Positions 25,596 to 36,234 of a DNA stretch of 64,000 nt are shown here, one piece after another. The stretch's first letter is position 1, and each line of letters opens with the position of its first letter. The position numbers and the translations under genes are program-made. A model generated the notes under the pieces. That model ran no database searches, was not told the DNA's origin, and was given only the letters and a program-made list of their open reading frames with translations. Origin of the DNA: Apricaphanius iberus. Taxonomy: Eukaryota; Chordata; Actinopteri; Cyprinodontiformes; Aphaniidae. The stretch spans positions 124,001 through 188,000 of the forward strand of contig JAPXFQ010000804.1 in the NCBI GenBank assembly GCA_028564705.1, written 5' to 3'.

Positions 25596-26575
25596 TGGAT
25601 TTTTGCATGTCAGATATAACACTGCAAGCAATTCACACTGCTTTTATTCCAATGCAGTCAAAATGGCATTTTATATGACACACAAATACAAAGTGGAATG
25701 AAGAAGACATTTATTTTGTATTTCTTGCCAAAACAGCCTAATTTGTGTCGTCCTCACTATCTGGTTTACCTCCTACCACTGAGTTAATATTTTGTAGAAC
25801 CAACTGTTCACACCACTACAGGAGCAAGTCCTTTTGGGTTATGTCTCTACTGGTATAGTGTATCTAGAGATGGAAAGTTTTGCCCATTGATTTTATCAAA
25901 AGAAGTTAGAGCTCATCAACTGTCAAACTATCAAAGTCCTCATGCTGAAAGTCATGGAGTGTGGGTGGGACAGTGTTTAACAGAAAAAAAAAGCAAATTG
26001 TCAGAAAAATGTGTGTGCATTGCAATAATCAACATCAGTATTGTAGTTTTTTGTCTGATATTGTGCAGTCTTATTTTTGTCTTAACCATTGTAGCTATAG
26101 CTTTATGTCTATATAAAGGGTGAGGGTGTACCTCAGCAAGGGTATCACAAGGGTATTTTTTGAAGCTTTTCACAAGTTGTCTTCCATGACTGTTGAACTA
26201 CATTAATGGCAGCTATATTTTTGACTTAATTTTGACCACCATTACTATTCCTGTAAAAGAAAAGAATGCCCATAATATAACATTGCCACTACTATGTTGA
26301 TGATGCTATTTTGATGGTGATACTACATATAGATGAAGGCCTAAAAGGTTAATTTTGTTTTCATCTGAAAAGAGCAAATTCTTGCCAACTGCTACAGTAA
26401 GTGTTCCAAATGCATGGTTTGTGGGAGTTCTTATTATTTTCTTTTAAACAAAGGTGGTTTTATGTGCAGTCATCCACAAAATCCAGAATTGTGGAATACC
26501 AAACTAATAGCAACTGGCATGGCAGATATATGCAGCTCCTTTAGAGTTTCTACAGGTCTTATACCATGGTTGGGG

Positions 26576-27170
26576 TGAATACTCGATTCTCATCGGCTGG
26601 AGGGTGTACATTAAAAAGGGATAGTGTACACCTAGGAAACGCGTCCCGTCAAATTGCCTGATGACAGTTCTAAATTATTGCGCTGGCTCAAATGGCAACG
26701 GAGTCTCAACGTTATTTCCATTATCGTCTGGACACACACAAGCAGTAAGTAGTGTACTGGCCTTCTGAAATGATATTTTGTATCACGTGACGTAAGGTAA
26801 AGCCATCATCTTACTTCCCATCACTGATATATCGCTGCGGTCGGCTCGCTCTGGCCACGTTGCTTGGCAACACCTGTATACGGGAGATATTAAATAGTCC
26901 GCTCGACTTGTATAAAAAACCTAGCAATTTTTACTATTAAAACACATGAAAGTATTATTAATTGATTAAGTATGTCCTTTCATAAGTGACCATGGTATAA
27001 GTGGGATAATGCCCTTTGAGGTGTCGTTAATCAGAAAATAATGGACGACGCGGAGGCCACGGACGGTTCACGCCTCCGCGTCGTCCATTATTTTCTGATA
27101 CTGGACACCTCAAAGGGCTATATCTATTACATAATTGCTTTTACTCTACTTTCACGGACAATCATTAGTG
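26576..27170. mobile_element. Insertion with a long foldback, inside the Tc1 relic
   Basis: About 595 bp absent from the surrounding Tc1 framework. It carries a 47-bp inverted repeat (27011-27057 and 27072-27118; 43 of 47 positions pair) around a 14-base loop. The arms are CpG-rich (GGACGACGCGGAGGC). No coding region. It is probably a nonautonomous DNA transposon, but terminal repeats and target duplication were not resolved. Confidence 0.55.
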
Positions 27171-27373
27171 CAGATGGCCATGTCTTGGTGTGTCTGCTGC
27201 TGTGCTAATTTGCAAGATAGATAAAGGAGCCCCTTGATATGTTTAAAGCTTGGGATATGAATTTAAACTTAACCCTGCTTTAAATTTCTCACAACTTTCT
27301 TCCTGATCTGTCTGCTGTGTTCCTTGGTCTTCATATTTCTAGTTGTTAAATAAAGTTCTCTAAAAGGTTCTGA

Positions 27374-28097
27374 CCCGGGCTTTCCATCGGACGCGTCAGC
27401 AGCACATTACCGGAGCAGCACATTTCGCTCACGTATTCTGCTGCTTGGCTCTTTCCACTGGGGGTGTATGAGGCGCGCAGCAGCAGGACAGCAGCTGTCG
27501 TAGAGCGAGCACTAAACAGTATTTATTTTTGGTAAGTTCATTGTAGTGTAATTATTAAAACATCAAGACCTACTTATTTTAGCTTGCATAATTGAAAAGG
27601 GTGCAGCTGCATATAGAATGGGGTAGCATAAACTCACCATCCTGCCCCAAAACAGCAGATACATGACTCCATGCTTTAAACTTCTTGATGTTCCCTTTAT
27701 AAAAGCGTGACTGACTGAGTGCTCCTCCCCTTCAATGATCAGCCGTTCGTCGTCCATGATGAAACACAGATGAGACTTTCGTGCGAGGTAATGACTTCTC
27801 ACTGAGCTGCGCAGGTAGTGACCTTTTTTTATGTAAATCAACCAGAAAGCAGCACGTTTCTTTAATTTAGAAAATTTCCGGATAATTTTACATGTTTCAG
27901 AGGCGTACCGCATAGAAAATAGGACTGCTGTCTAAATTTAGAAAAGTATTCAGACATTACGCTCCTGAGACAGAGCAAACTCGTACTGCTTTCGCCTCCA
28001 GTGGAAAGTTTTTTTTTTATTACAGCGGTGGCTATCTGCTGCGTATGACGTGCTGCTGCTGTAATGTGCTGCTTACGCCTCCGGTGGAAAGGATGGG
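27374..28097. mobile_element. PIF/Harbinger-like nonautonomous element, 3-bp TGA duplication
   Basis: A 724-bp element with inverted ends of nearly 50 bp: CCCGGGCTTTCCATCGG at left, CCCATCCTTTCCACCGG on the opposite strand at right, both continuing into CGT-AGCAGCACATTAC. It is flanked by TGA at 27371-27373 and 28098-28100, and removing it restores the Tc1 reading TTCTGAGGCCTTCAC. The 3-bp duplication suggests PIF/Harbinger (usual target TWA). A minus-strand frame (27563-27913) contains MDDERLIIE at 27731-27757, like the start of Harbinger MADF/Myb-type proteins, but the rest does not match and it is not a functional gene. Confidence 0.6.
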
Positions 28098-28507
28098 TGA
28101 GGCCTTCACAGAACAGCCTCTCTCTTTCTACTGAGATTAATCAACTGAAAAATAAATAGGTGTATTTTATTTACTTACTAGTTAGTTTGTTGGATTGGAT
28201 GCAACACGTTTTTAAAATCTTTTCTCTTAATTTTGTGTTCCTTTATGTTGATATATAGCTTAAAATGTTGGTTGTACTGAATTTTATTAAAGGGTTGCAG
28301 AGTAAAAGTGTTGAATATGCATAAATGTTACCCTTAAAACTGTTTAAAACCATGTATTTTTTCTTTCCTTTCACATTTATGAATTACTTTTTGTTGGTCT
28401 AACATAATTTCCCCACAGAATACATAGAAATTTGTGTTTGGAATTTCACAAAACGAGAAAAAGTTGTATGAATACACCCTGTCTTTGACTTCCTGAGAGA
28501 TCAACTG

Positions 28508-28981
28508 TTGGATACAGATAGAAGAGTGAAATATTCTTTCACCTACAGGAAGGGGATTCCTGGTTTTCATTCTGGTTTAATCTCAATGCCCCATTGTTAT
28601 GCTTACATAACCGAACCAGGTTACTTTTTTCTAGCCTGCACATACACACAAGGACCACACAGAGGATTTATTCTGTCTGACAGTTTGCTGTCAAGCTATC
28701 TGTTTCAATCCATCCCTCTCATAATCTCCCAATTGGTGGCATACAGAGGTGAAGTTGTTCTTTGCTTTATGAAACTCTACGCACCATCAGGGGCCCCAAG
28801 GCTGTACCTGACAGTAAACACTGACATGAAGGGATTCATAGTGGGAAGAAAAAAAAGACCTCTCATTAAACTGCATTATTTATTTTTAACAGGGTGGCAT
28901 AAAGCTCAGCAGAGGTTTTCTTTTAAGTTGGTTAAGGTGGTATTTAATAAAAATCACTGCAATAAACGAGGTGGAGACTAA
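28508..28981 (+). other. Unassigned 157-codon open frame
   Basis: The longest plus-strand open frame outside known repeats and exon shadows. The predicted peptide has no domain, signal peptide or repeat that I recognise, and no splice or promoter context stands out. A chance open frame is the most likely explanation. Confidence 0.15.
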
Positions 28982-29209
28982 GACACTCGAATGACCCAGT
29001 GACTGGTTAATGGCTTCATCTGCTATGTGACTACATATTTTGCTTTTCCATTAAGTAAATCATTTGGTCTAAATAGTCTGATACAATCACAAGAAACTGC
29101 TACACACATGGATCACTGAAGGATTGGAGCTGTGCAACATCGACAGAACTCTTGGAGCATTCCTTGTGAACTCAGTGATGTTACGCAGAACCACCCTTGA
29201 GCACAATGG

Positions 29210-29365
29210 CCAGAGATGGAAAGTAATGAATTACATTGACTTCCGTTCCTGTAGGTTTTTGTGTAACTGTACTTTTTAAAGTCATTTTTAAAGTCTGTAA
29301 TTTTACCTTTACTACATTATGCTATTAAAATGTATTGTACTATTGTACTGTTACTGAGTACAAAA
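29210..29365. repeat. Fragment of a fish DNA-transposon end
   Basis: CAGAGATGGAAAGTAATGAA followed by TTACATTGACTT and TACTTTTTAAAGT repeats resembles a widespread hAT-type repeat end in fish. Only one end is visible. Confidence 0.45.
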
Positions 29366-29369
29366 ATAA

Positions 29370-29695
29370 ACTACAAATTAATATGATTTAAAACTACAGA
29401 AATACACTACTGCAAAGCAGGATGGATATGAGAACTGGCCCTAATAAGAATAAAGATGGAAGCACCTGAGATCGATATGGAACAGGCAAACAAAGAGACC
29501 CGTGGAATAAAATAAACCTCAAACTTAACCCCAGGCCATATGTAAGTGACCACTTTGGCTTCAATTAAAGAAGGACAACAGCATTATTATGTGTTTAGCC
29601 AGAGACCGAGGTCACAGCTTTTAGAAGCTCCACATCAGTCCTGTGTAAATACGTAAAGTCATAGTTTAATTAAAGGCTGTGTTCAGCTTAATCAA
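29370..29695. other. Unassigned intronic sequence
   Basis: AT-rich; no feature recognised. Confidence 0.5.
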
Positions 29696-29699
29696 AAAT

Positions 29700-30185
29700 A
29701 TCAGTAAATCATTAGAGTAAACATCTTCTTTTTTCCCGACCTCTCCATTCGCACCTGCGTGTCCAAACGAACTTGTCGCGCTGTAATATATGCCATTTTC
29801 ACACGCATGAAGCGGAAATGCGGAAGGATCCTGACCGGGACCATTCTGTTGACCTCCTCCTCCTCCCTCCCTCCTTCTTCCAGTGGACTCTGGTCTATGA
29901 GCTGACCATGTTAAATGTCGGGACCGCTGCTGTGGGAGAAGACCCCGTCGAGCAGTGGTGGGAGGATCAATGAACACCCCGGCTCCTCGCCCAGGATGTG
30001 CTGCAAAGGTCCAAGCTTTGCCCCGCCACCACATCAATTACTAAGCCGAGCGGCTGTCCATCCGTCAAGTTTATATGTGAGCAGAGAGGGACATGCTGTG
30101 GTGGAGACATTGCGAGGCCTGGGTTTCCGGGTGAGGAGGCTGTTTTGCAGCCAGAACGGACCTTTTAAGAGCCTACCACAAACCT
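29700..30185. promoter_or_regulatory. CpG-rich island-like segment in the large intron
   Basis: CpG and GC content rise sharply against the flanks (GTCGCGCTG, AAGCGGAAATGCGG, GACCCCGTCGAGC, CCGGGTGAGG). CCGG/GTGAGG at about 30129-30137 looks like a plus-strand splice donor. The overlapping open frames on both strands have no recognisable domain. It could be a promoter of an internal transcript or an unrecognised transposon. Confidence 0.25.
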
Positions 30186-30189
30186 CTTA

Positions 30190-31005
30190 AGAGTATTCCT
30201 GTCTAAATAGTTTAACCTCTTTATAATATTTATTTTTTAATCCTGTCTCTGTATAGAAAACAGCTGGTGTCATGTAGCTCAGGGTGATTTGCCACAGTTT
30301 TTATCAGTTTGCATGTCCTGCTGATGTTGTGACTCCATTCACTGAGTCACAGCATCACAGACACCTGTCAGCTGGTTGATTGTCGCGGTGCGACTTGAAG
30401 CTGCAGTGGAGATTTCTCCAACTTCTGCGGCAGACATAAAATGCAGGGCGTATTTTTGTTCATGCCTGAAACGTACCAGCCGCACAACTTGGTCACGCAA
30501 ATCAGGCAGAAAAGCTTTTTCGCAACGCAAATCTGCTTCAGACAATTTGCGGGATCCCCAGTCGTACTAACGAAAAACGTTATTCACACACAGTATAAAC
30601 TTAGAGTAACTCTAATGGCCATAAACTTGACAGTTATGTAAATATTTACAAATATTTACCAAAAACGCATCATAACTGATTGTGATCTCAGCACTGAGCG
30701 CACAGTGAGTTATGATCCTTGTGGATTCTCATTAGTTTCCTCAATAGTGGTTAATCTTCATAGGTTCAAATGAATGAAATGTAGTAACCGTGTACAACAC
30801 AACAATGAATAGAACACAGTAATCCAGAGTCAGATGTATTAAAGCTGCAGCATCTTCAGAACAGGGTGGCTAAGTTGTCCATATTCTACTGATGTTGTTG
30901 AAATGTACCACACTTTATCATGGCCTTTATTAAATGTCAAGTTGCAGTGGAAAAAAATGTAACCTTGAAAATATGTAATATGAAATGTATGAATTTTGTT
31001 TTAAA
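30190..31005. other. Unassigned intronic sequence
   Basis: No exon or named repeat seen. Confidence 0.5.
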
Positions 31006-31007
31006 AA

Positions 31008-31164
31008 TGTCATATATATATATACATATATACATACATATATACATACACACACATATATATACATATATACACACATATATATACATATATACCCACA
31101 TATATATACATATATACACACATATATATACATATATACACACATATATATACATATATATACA
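31008..31164. repeat. AT/AC-rich minisatellite, about 22-bp period
   Basis: Alternating TATATACATATATACACACA units; the internal period is about 22 bp through 31050-31160. It opens spurious frames in all directions (Tyr/Ile/His or Tyr/Ile/Cys runs), which are not genes. Confidence 0.9.
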
Positions 31165-31820
31165 AAAAACTATAACAAAAAAAATATAACAAAAAACTGC
31201 ATCATTTAACAGCATGTTGCTCCCCAGACATCCAGGCAGCAGTATATTTTATTTAGCACATGCATAGCCCTCCAACACATTTTTACAGGGCTGGAAAATG
31301 AGAAAATATTCAAAACGATAATAAATTTTCTTTCTTATTGCACCTGGAGGTTTACTATGAGGAACAATGATTCAGCCGTTCCTCTGCTATAACAGCAGCT
31401 TTGGGTTATACAGTCGAAAATATACAGCAGAGCTGCCTGTGATTAGGCTCCTAGAGGCTGAATGATTACCAGGCTTGGTTGTGACGGCAAAGAAAATAAA
31501 GCACTTTATGATGCTATAAAGAAAAGTCGATTCCAAACAGCTTTTGTTTGCCTTTCACACTATCTGCAGAACGTTAACTGAAAATTTTGATGGTTCATTA
31601 GTTTTACAGACATAACAGTTTCATTGACTTTTACAACTCTAAATGAACACTTTCATTCAAAATGTCACTGAACAGAGATAACAGCTACTTTCAATCAAAA
31701 CACTCGAAATATTTTTGTTGTAACTGAACCCCGAAGTCATTTTGTGCTAAAAAGGATAAAATTAAAAGCACTTTGGAAAATGGTAAACATGTAGAAAATT
31801 CAATGCTCTTTAAATGACCT
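31165..31820. other. Unassigned intronic sequence
   Basis: Sequence before the L2 LINE; nothing recognised. Confidence 0.5.
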
Positions 31821-31824
31821 TTCA

Positions 31825-32192
31825 GAATAAAGTTCCCAAGCAGGATCGTTATCCATGCTGGTGGCAATGACACCCGGTTACGGCAATCGGAGGTCACTAA
31901 AATTAGCGTAGCTTCGGTGTGTAGGGCTGCCAAAAAGATGTCTGACTCTGTCATTTTTTCTGGTCCCCTGCCTGATCGTACTAGTGATGACATATTCAGC
32001 TGTATGCTGTCGTTTCACCTTTGGTTGTCAAGGTGCTTTCCAGAAAACGATGTGGGCTACATTGATAACTGGGGGACCTTCTGGGGAAAACCTGGACTGT
32101 TACGTAGAGATGGCATCCATCCCATCACGGACGGCACTGCCCTTCTTTCCAGGAACATTGATAGGGTTATCTCTAGTTCCCCAATGCCGTGA
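31825..32192 (+). pseudogene. L2 ORF1 remnant: SGNH esterase-like domain
   Basis: The C-terminal part of ORF1. HAGGNDTR at about 31854-31877 matches the GxND block of SGNH hydrolases. RRDGIHP follows, with Asp at 32109-32111 and His at 32118-32120 in the Asp-x-x-His spacing of the catalytic block. Esterase domains are known in ORF1 of CR1/L2 LINEs. The N-terminal part with the nucleophile Ser is missing, and a frameshift or lost start separates the two blocks. Confidence 0.8.
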
Positions 32193-32369
32193 CAACCCAG
32201 AGTCCAGGTCAGGGAACAGGGACTGACACCCACCCACTACCCTATAGAGACAGTTTCCCGTCCACTACCCAAAACAACTGAATTTAAAGTTAATGCTACT
32301 AGAGCAAAGTATAAAAATCTCATAAAGATAAATACAACTCCGACTAAACAGAAAAATAAATCAATTAAA

Positions 32370-32960
32370 TGTGGTTTACCAAACATAAGATCTCTCCCCT
32401 CAAAAACACTCTTGGTAAATTACTTAATTTGTGATAATCATATTGATTTGTTTTGTCTTGCAGAGACATGGTTGCAGGAAGAGGACCATGTCACAATAAA
32501 TGAGTCAACTCCCCCTAGTTACTTAAACTTTAGTGTCCCTAGAAGTACTGGTCGAGGAGGTGGCGTAGCCACCATCTTTCATGCAGATTTACTAATTAAT
32601 CCCCCCAAAAATACACAGTTATATTTCCTTTGAGGATTTAATCGTTAGCCTTCCTCATACACAGAAAGCAGTAAAGCCACTTTTATTCGTGGTTTTGTAT
32701 CATCCACCAGGCCCTTATTCTCAATTTTTAGATCAGATATCAGATTTTCTATCTGACTTGGTTTTAAAAACTGATAAAGTTATTATAGTTGGAGACTTCA
32801 ATCTTCATGTTGATAGTGAAAGTGATAGTCTAAATACAGCTTTTAACATTATCTTAGACTCAATAGGCTTTACTCAAAATGTGCAGGGACCAAACCATTC
32901 TTGTCACCACACTTTAGATCTTGTGCCGACTTATGGCATTGACTGTGAATAAATAACAGT
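32370..32960 (+). pseudogene. L2 ORF2 endonuclease remnant
   Basis: APE-type endonuclease of the LINE. The catalytic Glu is seen in LAETWL (Glu codon 32463-32465) and the Asp/Asn pair in VGDFNLH (Asp 32794-32796). A frameshift at about 32630 separates the two blocks and in-frame stops follow near 32950 and 33064. In intact elements this domain nicks target DNA to prime reverse transcription. Confidence 0.85.
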
Positions 32961-33601
32961 CTTTCCACATAACCCTATCCTGTCTGATCATTTTCGGATC
33001 ACTTTTAAACTCACTCTAACTGACCATTTCAAACCTGAAAGAAAACTTCATTATACCAGAACGTAATCAGACAATGCTATAGCAAATTTTAAAGAAGCTC
33101 TTCCAATTTTAGTTTCCTCAGTATATACAAGTACAATAGAAAATAGTGATTTAACTCCTGACCCCTCACAACTTGACATTTTAGTTCATAGCGTTAATTC
33201 TTCCCTGCATCTGGCAATGGACAAAGTTGCCCCCTTGAAAAGGAAGGTGGCTAGCCATAGAAGATTAGCTTCCTGGTTTAATTTAGAGCTACGTACCCTA
33301 AAGCAGACTGTTAGAAAACTAGAGAGAAAATGGCGCTACGCATTTACAGGATTCTTATTTAGTGTGGAAAAATAGTCTATTGCTATATAAAAGGAACCTT
33401 CGAACAGCCAGAACAGCATATTTTTCATCTTTAATCGAGGAGAATAAAAATAATCCTAGGTTTCTTTTTAGTATAGTTGCCAAACTCACACAGGATCAAA
33501 GCTCTGTCGAGCCAACCATTCCCCCAGCTCTTAGTAGTGACGACTTCATGAATTTTTCAGATCTACTAAAATAATTAGCTTCATCAAAACCTTCAACTTG
33601 C

Positions 33602-34620
33602 ATGTTGGACCCAGTCCCAACTAAACTTTTAAAAGAGGTTTTCCCTTTGATTGCTGCTCCAATATTAGAGATAATGAGTCTATCCTTAATCAATGGATAT
33701 GTACCACAGGAGATTAAGATTGCTGTAATTAAACCTCTACTTAAGAAACAGTCTCTTGATCAAAACGACCTAATTAACTCTAGACCGATATCTAATCTTC
33801 CCTTCTTATCTAAAATTCTTGAGAAAATAGTTGCACATCAGATGTGTGAGCATTTAAACAATAATGAGCTGTTTGAGAAGTTTCAGTCAGGCTTTAGAGC
33901 TCATCACAGCACTGAAACAGCTCTGGTGAAGGTTACTAATGATATTCTCATAGCCTCAGACAATGGACTGATGACCATTCTGGTCCTGTTAGATCTCAGT
34001 GCTGCCTTTGACACTGTTGATCACAATATTCTCATAGAAAGGCTTCAAAGAGTCGGTATAGGAACAGCACTAGGCTGGTTTAAATCTTTTTTGTCCAACA
34101 GATTTCAGTTTGTTCAGGTAAACAATAGATCTTCCTCGGCCTCAATGGTTACTTGCGGAGTACCACAGGGTTCGGTGCTTGGGCCGATCCTTTTTACTAT
34201 ATATACATACTTCCTATTGGTAAAATCATTAGGCAGCATGGGATACATTTCCATAGTTACGCAGATGATACACAGCTATATTTATCCATAAATCCTGATG
34301 AATCAAATCAGTTTGGTAGACTACAGGCATGTCTGGAAGACATACAAATTTGGATGACTCTAAACTTCATGCTTCTGATAAAACAGAGGTTGTCATCTTT
34401 GGACCAGAAGCTCTGAAAAAGAAATTACTTAGTAAACCCCTTCACCTGGATGGCATTAAATTAGCCTCCAGTAATAAAGCAAAGAACCTTGGTGTTATTT
34501 TTGACCTAGATATGTCATTTAAATCTCACATTAAAGAAGTCTCTAGGTTTTCTTTTTTCACCTTAGGAATATTGCAAAAATTAGAACCATCCAGTGCAGG
34601 AGTGATGCTGAAAAACTAGT
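33602..34620 (+). pseudogene. L2 ORF2 reverse transcriptase remnant
   Basis: An open stretch of about 200 codons carries the RT fingers and palm: [42 protein letters not shown] (first catalytic Asp) and [14 protein letters not shown] frameshift at about 34195-34205, at a TATATATAC-type slippage site, moves the catalytic YADD box (34258-34269) into the next frame. A further shift follows near 34380. The order and spacing are those of L2-clade LINEs. Inactive. Confidence 0.93.
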
Positions 34621-35092
34621 CCATGCCTTTGTTACTTCAAGGCTGGATTACTGTAACTCTTTATTATCAGGTAGCGCACAGAATACAATTAAAAGTCTTC
34701 AGTTAGTCCAAAATGCTGCTGCAAGGGTTCTAATGAATAAAAGACGAAGAGATCACATTTCCCCTGTTTTAGCTTCTCTTCACTGGCTCCCAGTAAAATC
34801 TAGAACAGAATTCAAGATCCTCCTTCTGATATATAAAGCTTTTAATAATCTAGCTCCATCATACACAAGAGACCTGATTGTTCCATATGTTCCTAACAGA
34901 GCCCTTCGCTCTCAGACTGCAGGTTTACTGGTAGTTCCTAGGATTTCTAAAAGTAGAATGGGTGGCAGACCTTTCAGTTACCAGGCTCCCCTCCTATGGA
35001 ACCAGCTCCCAGGGTTGGTTCGTGAAGCAGACAACTTGTCTATCTTTAAAACTAGGCTTAAAACCTTCCTCTTTAACAAAGCATACAGTTAG
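34621..35092 (+). pseudogene. L2 ORF2 C-terminal region
   Basis: Continues from the RT: SRLDYCNSLL near 34640, then an open frame of 119 codons from 34733 with HISPVLASLHWLPV, FKILLLIYKAFNNLAPSY and a terminal FKTRLKTFLFNKAYS before the stop. These blocks are standard for the end of L2/CR1 ORF2. Confidence 0.9.
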
Positions 35093-35280
35093 AGACAGGT
35101 TAATAGGTAGTTAGAGACAGGTTAGACAGGTAGCTAGGAAGAGACAGGTTAATGTTAGTAGTCAGGTAGAGTAGCTAGGTAGAGATAGATTAATGTAAGC
35201 CAGGTAGAGACTGTTATTAGCTAGGTCTCCTAGTAGCTAGGAGACAGGTTAATGTTAGTAGCTATGCTGCTTTAGGCTAG
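35093..35280 (+). repeat. AGAGACAGGTTA-type imperfect tandem repeats in the L2 3' UTR
   Basis: Imperfect repeats of AGAGACAGGTTAATGTTAGT and GTAGCTAGG, directly after the ORF2 stop. They are probably part of the element's 3' untranslated region. Confidence 0.8.
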
Positions 35281-35904
35281 GCTGTTGGAGGACATTATTA
35301 GAGTCAGTTCCCACTTTCTCTCCTACTTCTCCCCAACTGCATGATGTGATGTCAGTTCAAGTTCTAACCTGTTTTCTCTTAGTCTCTTCCTACAGTAGGT
35401 GCTCCTGACCTGCTTGACGGCCCTGACTAAGATGGCATTCCAGTGGAGGAACGTTCTCCACGTCCTGCTACCAACTTCTGCTTCGGCATCAGTTCTGTTG
35501 CTCTTTCTGTGTCTCTGCTGCCTTCTACAAACCCCAGACAGTCTCGTCAGATGAACGCTTATGCTGAGCCTCATTCTGCTGGAGGTTTCTCCCCGGTAAA
35601 AGGGAGTTTTTCTTCTCCACTATCACTTCATGCTTCCTCAGTGTGAGGAATTGCTGAGAATTCACAACACAATCTTCTGTGGTTCTCTAATTCCTAAATT
35701 AAACATTGTATTGTAATAACTCTTCTTGTAAAGTGCCTTGAGATGACATCTGTTGTGAAATCGCGCTATATAAATAAACTGAATTGAATTGAATCCCTTG
35801 ACTGGTGTGTCATTGGTACCAGAACACACAAAAAGAATAAATGACTTGTAGTATATCCTTTATGTTTATTACCTGAGTCTAAAAAGGTTTTATTTTGAAA
35901 AATG

Positions 35905-36232
35905 AATCGTACATGGCTTGCATTTGTATAGCACTTTAATTAGTCCCTATGGACCTCAAAGCTCTTGGACCTCTGGCTGAATGTAGCTCAACGCTACATT
36001 CAGCCATTCACCCATTCACGCATACATTCACACGGGTAATGGCAAACTACATTGTAACCACAGCTGCCCTGGGGCGCACTGACAGAGGTGAGGCTGGTGC
36101 CACCAGGCCCTCTGACCATCACCAGGAGAAAACGGGTGAAGTGTCTTGCCCAAGGACACAACGACTGACACAGTTGGAGCCGGGGCTTGAACTGGCAATC
36201 TTCTGATTAAAAGGTGAACTTCCAACTCCCGA
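35905..36232 (-). mobile_element. tRNA-derived SINE-like repeat
   Basis: On the minus strand, near its start, CCAGTTCAAGCCCCGGCTCC resembles a pol III B box/T-arm, followed by TGTGTCCTTGGGCAAGACAC and ending in the AAAGTGCTATACAAATGCAA type of tail. This layout is common in teleost SINE-like repeats. An internal 12-bp hairpin is at 35979-36009. It sits about 110 bp after the L2 tail. Confidence 0.65.
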
Positions 36233-36234
36233 GG

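Larger units (their letters stand above)
25600..28478 (-). pseudogene. Tc1-like element relic, interrupted by two insertions
   Basis: Reverse-strand Tc1-like element recognised in three colinear pieces. Piece one, 25600-26575, is the C-terminal to middle transposase (plus-strand landmarks TTTTGTAGAACCAACTG, GGGTTATGTCTCTACTGG, TGCAGCTCCTTTAGAGTTTC). Piece two, 27171-27373, is the N-terminal part (GGCCATGTCTTGGTGTGTCT, AAAGCTTGGGATATG, AACCCTGCTTTAAATTTCT, GTGTTCCTTGGTCTTCAT). Piece three, 28098-28478, is the 5' noncoding end (AGGCCTTCACAGAACAGC, TTGTTGGTCTAACATAA, GTTGTATGAATAC). Between them lie a foldback sequence and a Harbinger-like element. The transposase is broken throughout. The outer TIR is truncated at the right. 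Confidence 0.8.
31825..35794 (+). mobile_element. L2-clade LINE, 5'-truncated, broken
   Basis: A nearly 4-kb non-LTR retrotransposon of the fish L2 (Maui-like, CR1/L2) group. In order it has the end of ORF1 with an esterase-like domain, an APE-type endonuclease, a reverse transcriptase, the conserved C-terminal region, a 3' untranslated region and a (GAATT)n tail at 35779-35794. The penultimate segment GTAAAGTGCCTTGAGATGAC is typical of L2 3' ends. The 5' end is truncated within ORF1, as expected from incomplete target-primed reverse transcription. ORF2 is broken by several frameshifts and point stops, but sequence is well kept, so this is one of the younger insertions in the window. Confidence 0.93.

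Noticed and set aside
30920..31215. Several Tyr/Ile/His-rich open frames on both strands
   Set aside because: They are read-through of an AT/AC minisatellite.
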